From JACDAV01 sp036556145 (lineage in GTDB: Bacteria; Chloroflexota; Limnocylindria; Limnocylindrales; CSP1-4): a stretch of 25,375 bases of DNA. Shown here in pieces: positions 1 through 8,800 of this stretch; the stretch's first letter is position 1; each line of letters opens with the position of its first letter. The position numbers and the translations under genes are program-made. The stretch spans positions 1-25,375 of the forward strand of contig DATBKB010000011.1 in NCBI GenBank assembly GCA_036556145.1. Reading direction: 5' to 3'. Below the pieces are notes generated by a model. The model ran no database searches. It saw only the letters and a program-made list of their open reading frames with translations, and was not told the DNA's origin.

Positions 1-1228
1 TGTAGACGTTGAAGCTGGCCCGGGCCGTGGCCGGCAGGTCGAGGCGCTCGTGAAGCGGCATCGTGCAGTGGTGGCCGGCCCGGACGGCGACACCGAAGCG
101 GTCGAGCACCTGGGCCACGTCGTGGGGATGGACGCCCGGGACGTTGAAGGGGATCACGCCGCTCCGGACGCCGGCGTCCATCGGCCCGTACAGCTGGATC
201 GACGGCAGCTCGCGCTGGAGCGCGACGAGGGCGTACGTCAGCAGCTCCTTCTCGTGCTCCCGAACGCGGCCCATCCCGAGGTCCATCAGGTACTCCGCGG
301 CCGCACCCAGGCCGATCGCCGCGGCGATGTCCGGCGTGCCTGCCTCGAACTTCCACGGGACCTCGTTCCACTCGGAGCGGCGGAGGTGGACCTCGCGGAT
401 CATCTCGCCGCCGGCCATGAACGGCGGCATCGCCTCGAGGAGCTCGCGCCGGGCCCACAGCGCGCCCGATCCGGTCGGGGCCAGCATCTTGTGGCCGCTG
501 AAGACGTAGAAGTCCGCCCCGAGGGCCTGGACGTCGACCGGCACGTGGGGGACGGCCTGCGCGCCGTCGACGAGCACGAGCGCCCCCGCGGCGTGCGCCT
601 TCTCGACCATCTCGGCGACGGGGTTGATCGTCCCGAGGGTGTTCGAGACATGGGTGAACGCGACGAGCCTGGGCCGCAGCCGAAGGAGGACGTCGAACAC
701 GTCCTGGCGGAGCAGGCCGTCGTCGGTGATCGGGATGAACTCGAGGTCGCCGTCCTTCTCCTGGACGAGGAGCTGCCACGGGACGAGGTTCGCGTGGTGC
801 TCCATCTCGGTCAGGACGATCGCGTCGCCTCGGCGGATGTGCCGGCGACCCCAGGAGTACGCGACGAGGTTGATCGCCTCGGTCGCGTTGCGGGTGAAGA
901 CGATCTCGTGCGGGTCCGGGGCGTTGATGAAGCGGGCCACGGTCGCCCGCGCCCGCTCGTACGCCGCAGTCGAACGCTCGCCGATCGTGTAGATCCCGCG
1001 ATGGACGTTGGCGTTGTACTCGGCGTAGAACTCGTCCACCGCGTCGATCACGGCCTGCGGCTTCTGGCTCGTCGAGGCCGAGTCGAGATAGACGAGCGGC
1101 CGGCCATTGACCTCCGTCGCGAGGATCGGGAAGTCGCGGCGGATGACCTCGGGCACGAGACGGCCCCCGGCGATCCGCGCGGCGGCGCTCGGCGGAGTGG
1201 CGACCTTCGGCTCGGACGTCAGCGTCAT
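1..1228 (-). CDS. sufS: SufS-type cysteine desulfurase, C-terminus cut by window edge
   Basis: PLP-dependent cysteine desulfurase, which takes sulfur from L-cysteine as an enzyme persulfide and passes it to the SUF Fe-S scaffold in the cytoplasm. The first 409 residues are visible. The PLP lysine lies in SGHKMLAPTGSG (K247) and the catalytic cysteine in RAGHHC (C388). The start of the fold is clear at DFPILATEVNGRPLVYLDSAS, after an N-terminal extension of about 20 residues. The reading frame is still open at base 1 in the stretch that normally precedes the last 15-20 residues, so little is missing. The ATG at 1228 lies 10 bases after the sufC stop, so the genes are co-transcribed. No scaffold genes (sufB, sufD) lie between the two. 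They may follow to the left or be elsewhere. Confidence 0.95.
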   Translation of the reverse strand, partial: MTLTSEPKVATPPSAAARIAGGRLVPEVIRRDFPILATEVNGRPLVYLDSASTSQKPQAVIDAVDEFYAEYNANVHRGIYTIGERSTAAYERARATVARFINAPDPHEIVFTRNATEAINLVAYSWGRRHIRRGDAIVLTEMEHHANLVPWQLLVQEKDGDLEFIPITDDGLLRQDVFDVLLRLRPRLVAFTHVSNTLGTINPVAEMVEKAHAAGALVLVDGAQAVPHVPVDVQALGADFYVFSGHKMLAPTGSGALWARRELLEAMPPFMAGGEMIREVHLRRSEWNEVPWKFEAGTPDIAAAIGLGAAAEYLMDLGMGRVREHEKELLTYALVALQRELPSIQLYGPMDAGVRSGVIPFNVPGVHPHDVAQVLDRFGVAVRAGHHCTMPLHERLDLPATARASFNVY

Positions 1229-1238
1229 CCGGTGCCGC

Positions 1239-2135
1239 CTAGCGGCCGACCTCGGCCGGCTCGGGCGCCTGCGGGACCTTGAGCGCCTCGTCCGGGACGC
1301 CGGTTTCGAGACCGGCCTCGCGGAGGATCGGGCCGTAGCCCTCCTCCTCGAGCTGGAGGGCGAGCTCCTTGCCGCCACTCTTGACGATCCGGCCCTCGGC
1401 CAGGACGTGGACGACGTTCGGCTGGATGTAGTTGAGCAGGCGCTGGTAGTGGGTGATGAGCAGCACGCCGAGGTTCGGGTTCAGCATCGCGTTGACGCCG
1501 ACCGCGACGATCCGGAGGGCGTCGATGTCGAGCCCCGAGTCGGTCTCGTCGAGGATCGCCATCTCTGGCTCGATGACCGCCATCTGGAGCATCTCGAGCC
1601 GCTTCTTCTCGCCACCGCTGAAACCTTCGTTGACGTAGCGCGTGGCGAACGACTCGTCCATCCGCAGGAGGGCCATCTTCTCGCGCATCTTCGTCCGGAA
1701 GTCGCGCATCGAGATCCCGCCCTTCATCGGGTCGGTCGGGTCGACGTCGCCGGTCTTGTCGACGCCCTGGAGCTTCGCGTTCAGGGCGCTTCGGATGAAC
1801 GACGCGACGCTGAGGCCTGGGATGGCCGTGGGGTACTGGAAGGCGAGGAACAGGCCGAGCCGAGCCCGCTTGTCGGGGCTCAGCGCGAGGACGTCCCGGC
1901 CCTTCCACGTCGCCGTGCCGCCGGTGACGACGTAGGCCGGATGACCCATGAGCGCGTAGGCGAGGGTCGTCTTGCCCGAGCCGTTCGGGCCCATGATCGC
2001 GTGGACCTCGCCCTTGCCGACGTCGAGGTCGATGCCGCGGAGGATCTCGGCCTGCGGGTTCGCGGCGGGCGCAACGCGGAGGCCGCGAATGACGAGGTGC
2101 TGCCCGGCGGGGCTGGTGCCGTTGGTGTCGGTCAC
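1239..2135 (-). CDS. sufC: SufC, Fe-S assembly ABC-type ATPase
   Basis: Cytosolic ATPase of the SUF Fe-S scaffold complex (SufBC2D), 298 residues. It has Walker A GPNGSGKTT (about residues 49-57), the ABC signature FSGGEKKRLEM, Walker B with switch residues MAILDETDSGLDID, and the H-loop in LLITHYQRLL. All are typical of SufC and not of membrane transporters. The chosen GTG at 2135 overlaps the stop of the rrf2 gene as GTGA, so translation is probably coupled. Longer upstream extensions of this frame run antisense or out of frame through rrf2 and are not credible. sufS follows after 10 bases. About 25 residues of N-terminal tail precede the ATPase core. Confidence 0.95.
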   Translation of the reverse strand: MTDTNGTSPAGQHLVIRGLRVAPAANPQAEILRGIDLDVGKGEVHAIMGPNGSGKTTLAYALMGHPAYVVTGGTATWKGRDVLALSPDKRARLGLFLAFQYPTAIPGLSVASFIRSALNAKLQGVDKTGDVDPTDPMKGGISMRDFRTKMREKMALLRMDESFATRYVNEGFSGGEKKRLEMLQMAVIEPEMAILDETDSGLDIDALRIVAVGVNAMLNPNLGVLLITHYQRLLNYIQPNVVHVLAEGRIVKSGGKELALQLEEEGYGPILREAGLETGVPDEALKVPQAPEPAEVGR

Positions 2136-2668
2136 GATGAAGTCAGTGCTCCGTTGGCGGTGGGGGCAGTCGGGACGGCGATGGGATCGACCGCCGGATC
2201 GAGCTGGATGACGCGAGGTGGGACGAGATCGGCGAGGGTCATCCCGTCGAGGGCGCCGGCGATCGCGTCGCGGACGCGAACCCACAGGAGGTTGACCGTG
2301 CAGCGGGACGAGCGGTCGCACAGGACCGCGTGCTCCGGGTCGTCGGTGGCGCAGATCATCGGCGCGATCGGGCCCTCCAGGGCTCGGAGCACGTCGCTCA
2401 TCCGGATGGCGTCCGGGCGGCGGGTCAGCTCGTAGCCGCCGTGGGCGCCGCGCGTCGAGACGACGAGGCCGGCATCGCGGAGGCTCATGACGAGCTGCTC
2501 GAGGTAGGCGCGGGGGAGGTCCTCCTCCGCGGCGATCTCGGCGAGGCTCGCCGGGCCCTGTCCGTAGTGCCGCCCGAGCTGCACCATCAACCGGACGCCG
2601 TACTCGCCCTTCGTCGAGAACGCGACGGCGCCGCTGCCGTGGAAGACCGGACGGGTTGCCTGGACCAG
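2132..2668 (-). CDS. Rrf2-family Fe-S regulator of the suf operon
   Basis: DNA-binding regulator, probably an Fe-S cluster sensor that controls its own operon. It shows the Rrf2 winged helix: FSTKGEYGVRLMVQLG, then SLAEIAAEEDLPRAYLEQLV, then the wing GAHGGYELTR. Three cysteines (C106, C117, C123 counted from the CTG) sit where IscR/NsrR-type proteins bind their cluster, with spacing Cx10Cx5C. The start is difficult. The conserved FSTKGEYG must be translated, yet the frame has no ATG, GTG or TTG between the upstream TGA and that motif. I place the start at a CTG at 2668, which has GAGG eight bases upstream. An ATT further upstream is an alternative. An ATG at 2590 would delete the first helix. 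It overlaps sufC by four bases. Function is firm; the start is not. Confidence 0.88.
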   Translation of the reverse strand: MVQATRPVFHGSGAVAFSTKGEYGVRLMVQLGRHYGQGPASLAEIAAEEDLPRAYLEQLVMSLRDAGLVVSTRGAHGGYELTRRPDAIRMSDVLRALEGPIAPMICATDDPEHAVLCDRSSRCTVNLLWVRVRDAIAGALDGMTLADLVPPRVIQLDPAVDPIAVPTAPTANGALTSS

Positions 2669-2677
2669 GGTGCTTGC

Positions 2678-2708
2678 CTCAATCCCGAGTGATTTCGTCG
2701 GATTTGAG
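2678..2708. promoter_or_regulatory. Dyad operator candidate for the Rrf2 regulator
   Basis: Imperfect inverted repeat with arms CTCAATCCC (2678-2686) and GGATTTGAG (2700-2708), matching at 7 of 9 positions around a 13-base centre. It overlaps the end of the -10 element, the expected transcription start and the GAGG ribosome site of the regulator gene. A bound dimer would therefore block transcription. That it binds the Rrf2 protein is inferred from position only. Confidence 0.45.
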
Positions 2709-2736
2709 TCTAGCCGAGGCCCGAGACGACCGTCAA
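2707..2736 (-). promoter_or_regulatory. Sigma70-type promoter of the rrf2-sufC-sufS operon
   Basis: On the minus strand, TTGACG (2736-2731) and TAGACT (2712-2707) are separated by 18 bases. Transcription would begin near 2700 and give a leader of roughly 30 bases before the CTG start of the regulator. A second TTGACG occurs exactly 20 bases further upstream (2756-2751), two helical turns away. It might be an alternative -35 element or part of a binding site. Confidence 0.6.
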
Positions 2737-2806
2737 CGGCGACCCCCGCTCGTCAACCGCACCCGCCTACTGCAAATTGACCCTATCCGCGCCATTGGGG
2801 GGACGC

Positions 2807-2812
2807 TATAGT
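2807..2812 (+). promoter_or_regulatory. Possible -10 box ahead of the giant repeat protein operon
   Basis: TATAGT stands 77 bases before the chosen GTG start. The only good -35 match, TTGACC at 2777-2782, is 24 bases away, which is too far for a standard promoter. Either the -35 contact is weak or an activator helps. The 2691-2888 interval also holds the divergent suf promoter and nothing else I can recognise. Confidence 0.3.
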
Positions 2813-2888
2813 GCGGCCCACGCCGACTCTGGAGGGAGGCGAGCGCGACCGGGAAGATGGCCGGGTCGCGGCGAGGGAGGGTCCATCG

Positions 2889-5800
2889 GTGGTCGGCGCG
2901 TTCGGCCGCACGCGGCTCGCCGTGGTCGTGTGCGCGTTCGTGGCCTTCGCGATGGCCGCCACCGTCGCCTCCGCCGCGCCGACCTTCTCCGCCACCGCGG
3001 CGATGAACCCGCTGGTCCAATACCTCAACGACCGGACCGGCACGACGTTCACCGTCACGGTCTTCAACACCGGCGACACGTCGTTCGGCGCGGTCGACAT
3101 CGCCCGCGGCTCGCCCTCCTGGACGATCACGGCCTGCCCGGCGGGCCCGACCGGCTGGCGGATCGAGCGGCACGTCTGGGGCTGCCGCTACATCAGCCGG
3201 ACGACGGCCGCGGACAACATCCCCGGTCACAGCTCGAACTCGCAGTTCCGGATCCGTGCGACCGTCCGCTCCGGCACGGCCGACTTCTTCGGCCGCTGGC
3301 GGGTCGTCGTCAGCAAGACGACGAGCTTCACGACGGCGGCAAACCTCCGGAGCGCCCCGCAGAACGCGCCCGGCCTGAAGCTCATGGTCCACTCGTTCCA
3401 GGTCACGGATGCGGTGATCGTGTCGTCCGCCCGGCCGATCGGCAGCGCCTGCCCGGCCCGGACGACGGCGAACCACTCCGCCGCGGCCGCCGCGCAGGAC
3501 CGGGTCGTGGCCATCTGCGGCCGTAACCGCGCCAACGTCGCCCTCCGGCCACTGGCGGCGTACGCGACCCTCGGCGGAACGCTCGTCGACTCGCACGGCG
3601 CGTTCACCTCCGGGCTGATCCCCCGGAACAGCGGCAACGTCGTCATCGGCAACTGGGCGAACGTCGACATCACCGCCACGCCCGGCGCCGGCAAGACGAT
3701 CGTCGCGAAGGTCGGGTCGCACTCGACGCGGACGTCGCCGTCGACGACGCTGGCCGGGTACACCGCGACGAATGCCGCGCCGGTCGCCGCGGCTGCCTCG
3801 GCCACGACCGCCGAGGACACGGCCAGCGGACCGATCGGCCTCAGCGCCACCGATGCGAACGGGCACGCGATGACGTTCTCGATCGTTGGGGCCCCGGTCC
3901 ACGGCTCCCTGTCCGCGATCACGGCGGCACCATGCGTCGCGACCTCCCCCGCGCCGAACACGTGCACGGCGACCGTCGTCTACACGCCGGATCCGGACTA
4001 CAACGGGCCCGATTCGTTCACGTATCGGGCGACCGACTCGCACGGCGCCGCCGGAGCCCTGGCGATCGTGTCGATCACCGTGACGCCGGTGAACGACGCG
4101 CCGACGGTCACGACGACCGGTGGCTCGACCGCCTACACGGAGAACGGCAGCGCGGCCGTCGATTCCGGCCTGCTCGTGGCCGACATCGACGACACGATGC
4201 TGGCCGGGGCGACCGTCCAGATCACCTCTGGCTGCGTGATGGCGCAGGACCGGCTGGGCGTGCCGGGGTCGATCCCACCGGGGATCGCGACGATCGTCTA
4301 CACGATCTCGGAGTGCAAGCTCGCCATCACCGGGAACGCCACCATCGCGAACTACCAGGCGTTCCTGCGCGGCGTGACGTACAGCAACCTCAGCGACAAC
4401 CCGACCACCGGGGCTCGCACGGTCACGTTCAAGGTCAACGACGGCGACGTCGACAGCACCGGGGCGACGAAAGGCGTGACGGTCGCCGCGGTGAACGACG
4501 CGCCGGTCGTGACGACCTCGGGCGGCTCGACGGCCGTCACCGAGGGCAGCGCGTCGCACGTCGACGGCGGTCTCACGGTCACCGATCCCGACGACACCGA
4601 CCTCGGGGGCGGGCAGGTCAGGATCTCCGCCGGCTTCGAGTCGGGCGACGAGCTCCTCTTCGTCGATACCGGAACGATCAGCGGTGTCTACAACACCGGC
4701 ACCGGTGTCCTCGCCCTCACGGGAACCGACACCGTTGCGAACTACCAGGAGGCGCTCCGATCGGTCGAGTTCCGGACGACGAACGACCACCCGAACCCGT
4801 CGCGGACGGTCGCCTTCAAGGTCAACGACGGTGACATCGACAGCACCGAGGCCACCCAGAGCCTGACGGTATCGGGGGTCAACGACGCGCCGTCGATCTC
4901 GGCGCCCACAGCCATTGCCGCGGCCGACGGCATCGATTCGCCGGTCATCGGCCTCTCGATCTCCGATCCGGATGCGGCGGGCGACGACGTGTCGCTGACG
5001 ATCTCGGTCGGCGACGGCGACGTCGAGTTCGACACGACGGTCGTCGGCGGGATCGAGGAGGACGACCTCAGTGGACCTGCCGGCACCAACCCGGTGACCG
5101 TCACGGCCTCGATCGCCCAGATCAACACGACCCTGGGCGCCACGAATGGCCTCATGTACGTGCCGCCGACGACTCCGGGCGCCGAGGACACGATCACCCT
5201 CACGCTCGACGACCTCGGAAACAACGGGTCGGGCGGTCCGTTGACCGACGACGCCACGATCACCGTCGAGTTCGACGAGGCCCCCGTCGTCACGACGAGC
5301 GCCGGCGACACGGCCGCCACCGAGGACGGGGCACCGGTCGCCGTCGACTCGGCCTTGACGGTCTCGGACGGCGACGACACGCACCTCGAGTCCGCCACGG
5401 TCCGGATCATCGGCCCGCAGGCCGGCGACGCGCTCCAGTTCACGAACAGCCCGCCCATCACGGGCAGCGGCAGCGGCACGACGACAATCACCCTCACCGG
5501 CACCGCCACGCTGGCGGAGTACCAGGCGGCGCTTCGTTCGATCACCTTCAGCACGACGGCCAACGATCCGAGCGCCTCGAAGACGGTTGGATTCGTCGCC
5601 TACGACGGCGACCTGCCGAGCGCGGAGGCGACCAAGGGCATCGCCGTCACCGGCGCCGATGACGCGCCGGTCGTGACGGCCACCCCGGGCACGCTGAACT
5701 ACTCCGAGGGCGACGGCGCGGTCGTCATCGACCCCGGCGTCGGGGTGACCGACCCGGACGACACCGAGATCGAGAGCGCCACCGTCGCGGTGGCGGCCTG

Positions 5801-8800
5801 CCATGGCGGCCAGGACGTCCTCGGCTTCGACGACACCGCGGACATCACGGGTTCGTTCGACGTCCCGACCTGCACGCTGACGCTGACCGGAACGGCGACC
5901 GTGAACGACTACCGGGACGCGCTGCGGACGGTCACCTACTCCAACGGCTCGAACGACCCGAACACCGCGCAGCGGATCGTGACGTTCCACGTCAGTGACG
6001 GCGACCTCAGCGGCGAGGACAGCCGGCTCATCGACATCTTCGCGACGAACGACGCGCCGACCGACATCGCGCTGTCCGACTCGACGATCGACGAGAACGA
6101 GCCGGGTGGGACGACGGTGGGGACGTTCAGCACGACCGACCCGGACAGCGGGGATACGCACACCTATGAGCTGGTCGCCGGCGATGGCGCCACGGACAAT
6201 GCCGCGTTCCAGGTCAACGGCGCCAACCTCGACGCCGTCGGAAGCTTCGACTTCGAGGCGGACACGAGCTACTCGATCCGCGTCAGGACGACGGACGACG
6301 GGTCGCCGCAGCTGACCTACGAGGAGCAGTTCACGATCTCCGTCAACGACGTCAACGAGCCACCGACGGCAATCCAGCTCTCGAACAACACGGTCGACGA
6401 GAACCAGCCGACGAGCACCGTCGTCGGGACGCTGACGACCACCGACCCCGACGCCGGCGACACGTTCACCTACACGCTCGTGAGCGGGCTCGGCGACGAG
6501 GACAACGCCTCGTTCTCGACCTCGGGCGACCAGCTCCTGACGAACGAGGTCTTCGACTACGAGACCAAGTCGGTCTACTTCGTCCGCGTCCAGACGACCG
6601 ACTCGGGCGGCGAGACGTTCTCGTGGTCGTTCTCGATCACGATCAACGACATCAACGACGCCCCGACGGCCGAGGACGACTCGTTCACGGGTGTTGGGAA
6701 TACGGGGCTCTTCGTGGGCAGCCCGTCGATCCCGGCCGGCCAGGCGGGCAAGGCGATCAGCGGCTCGGTCCTCGCCAACGACTCCGACCAGGACGGCGAC
6801 CTCATCGAGGTCGAGGCCGTGTCGGGCGGGGCAACAGATGGCGGTGGGACCATCACGATCGAGGCCGACGGCGACTTCGTCTACCACCCCCAAGCTGGCG
6901 ACACGGCCGACACGTTCAACTACCGGGTCTGCGACTCGGGCCCGTGCTCGAGCGCCGTCGCGAACAGCACCGCGACCGTGACGATCACCCTGACCGGTGA
7001 GGTCTGGTACGTCGACAACACCGCGACCGCGGGCGGTGACGGGACCTCGGACGGACCATTCGACACCCTCCTCGAGGCCGAGGCAGCGTCCGGAACGGGC
7101 GACACCGTCTTCGTCTTCGAAGGCGACGGCACGACGACCGGCCTGGATAGCGGAATTGCGATGGACGCGAACGGGCGCCTCATCGGCGAGAGCATCACGC
7201 TGGTCGTCGACTCCGTCACCCTTCACACGGCCGTGCCGGGAGCGAGCCCCACCCTCACGGCGTCGAACGAGGACGTCGTCGACCTCGACGACGGCAACGA
7301 AATCCGCGGCTTCGTCATCGACCCGGCCGGGACCGGCGGGGGCATCGCCGGTGGCGCGGGCGACGCGTCCGGGTCGATCGGCAGCATCACCGTCAACGAC
7401 ACGGGGACCCTGGCTGACCAGCCAGGCCTCGAGCTCAACGGGACGAGCGGCACCTGGCTGCTCTCGGACCTGTCGGTGACGACGAGCGGCAGCAGCACGG
7501 CGGTCGGCGTCCTGCTCAGCAATGCGGGCACGGTCGAGTTCACCCCGCTGACCGGCATCGCGATCTCGACGGATGGCGCGAAGGCCCTCGACGTCTTCGG
7601 CACGACGTTGGCCCCGGGCAGCACGATCGACACGGTCACGGTCACGGGCTCGGGGTCGGGCGGCGTGAGCATCGTCAACACGACGGGCCCGCTCACCCTC
7701 ACGGACCTCGACCTGACGACGACGTCGGGCACGGCCGCGGCCTTCCGCCTCTCGAGCGCCGGGTCGATCACCGTGCCGGGCTCCGGCACGGCGAACGTGT
7801 CCGCCACCGGCGGGCCGGCGATCGAGGTGAGCGGCACCCCCGGCATCACGCTCGCCTTCGACGACGTCGATTCGGCGAGCAGCGCCTCGAGCGGCATTTC
7901 CCTCGGCGGGCTGGGAACCGGGACGTTCTCGGCGGCCAGCGGCGACATCACCGGCGCAGCCGGGACCGCGTTCAGCGTTTCGGGCGGCTCCGGGAGCATC
8001 ACCTACCCCGGCAACCTGAACAACGGGGCGGGGGCCACGGCGTCGATCACGAACCGGACCGGCGGCACGGTGGCGCTCTCCGGCCAGATCAACGACACGG
8101 GCGACGCCGGCGGCGGGATCACGGTCTCGAACAACAGCGGCGGCTCGACGGTCTTCAGCAACGCGACGAAGACGCTCAACACGGGCTCGGGCATCGCCGT
8201 CCTGTTCAACGGCGGCGACGGCCACAGCCTCTCGTTCACGAACGGCGGGCTGGACATCGACACCACCACCGGGAAGGGCATCGACGCCACCGGGCTGGGA
8301 GTCGCAACGCCGCGTGCCAGCCTTACGATCACGGGCGCGAACAACACGATCAGCACGACGACCGGGCGCGCGCTCGACGTCGTCAATACGGACATCGGTG
8401 CCTCGGGCGTCACGTTCCTGAGCATCTCGGCCAACGGCGCCGTGAACGGCATTCGGCTGTCCAGCACCGGCATCACAGGCGGCGGGCTGACCGTCACCGG
8501 CGACGGCACGAACAACGGCTCGGGCGGAACGATTCAGAACACGACGACCGGCATCGACCTCACGAACACGCGGAATGTCTCGCTGTCCTCAATGAACATC
8601 TCGAACGCCACGGCGAGCGGCATCGCCGGGACGCAGGTCGTGAACTTCAGCCTCGTCAACAGCACGATCAACAACTCCGGGTCGGGCCACACCGTCGTCG
8701 ACTCGTCGAACGTCGCCTTCAACACGACGGCGGCAGGGACCGAGAACAACCTGTCCGGCAACGTGACGATCACCGGCAACACGTTGACCAACGCCTGGTA

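Noticed and set aside
50..1282. Plus-strand frame of 410 codons across sufS
   Set aside because: Arg/Asp/Val-rich shadow of sufS, whose minus-strand frame shows the full cysteine desulfurase fold.
2811..2888. Earlier GTG start for the giant protein
   Set aside because: It would overlap the likely -10 box and put about 26 charged residues before the signal peptide. The GTG at 2889 has a strong ribosome site.
2733..8225. Open minus-strand frame of 1830 codons antisense to the giant protein gene
   Set aside because: It is extremely rich in Arg, Val, Asp and Gly with no domain or signal. It is the mirror of the repetitive GC-rich codons on the plus strand, which encodes recognisable modules.
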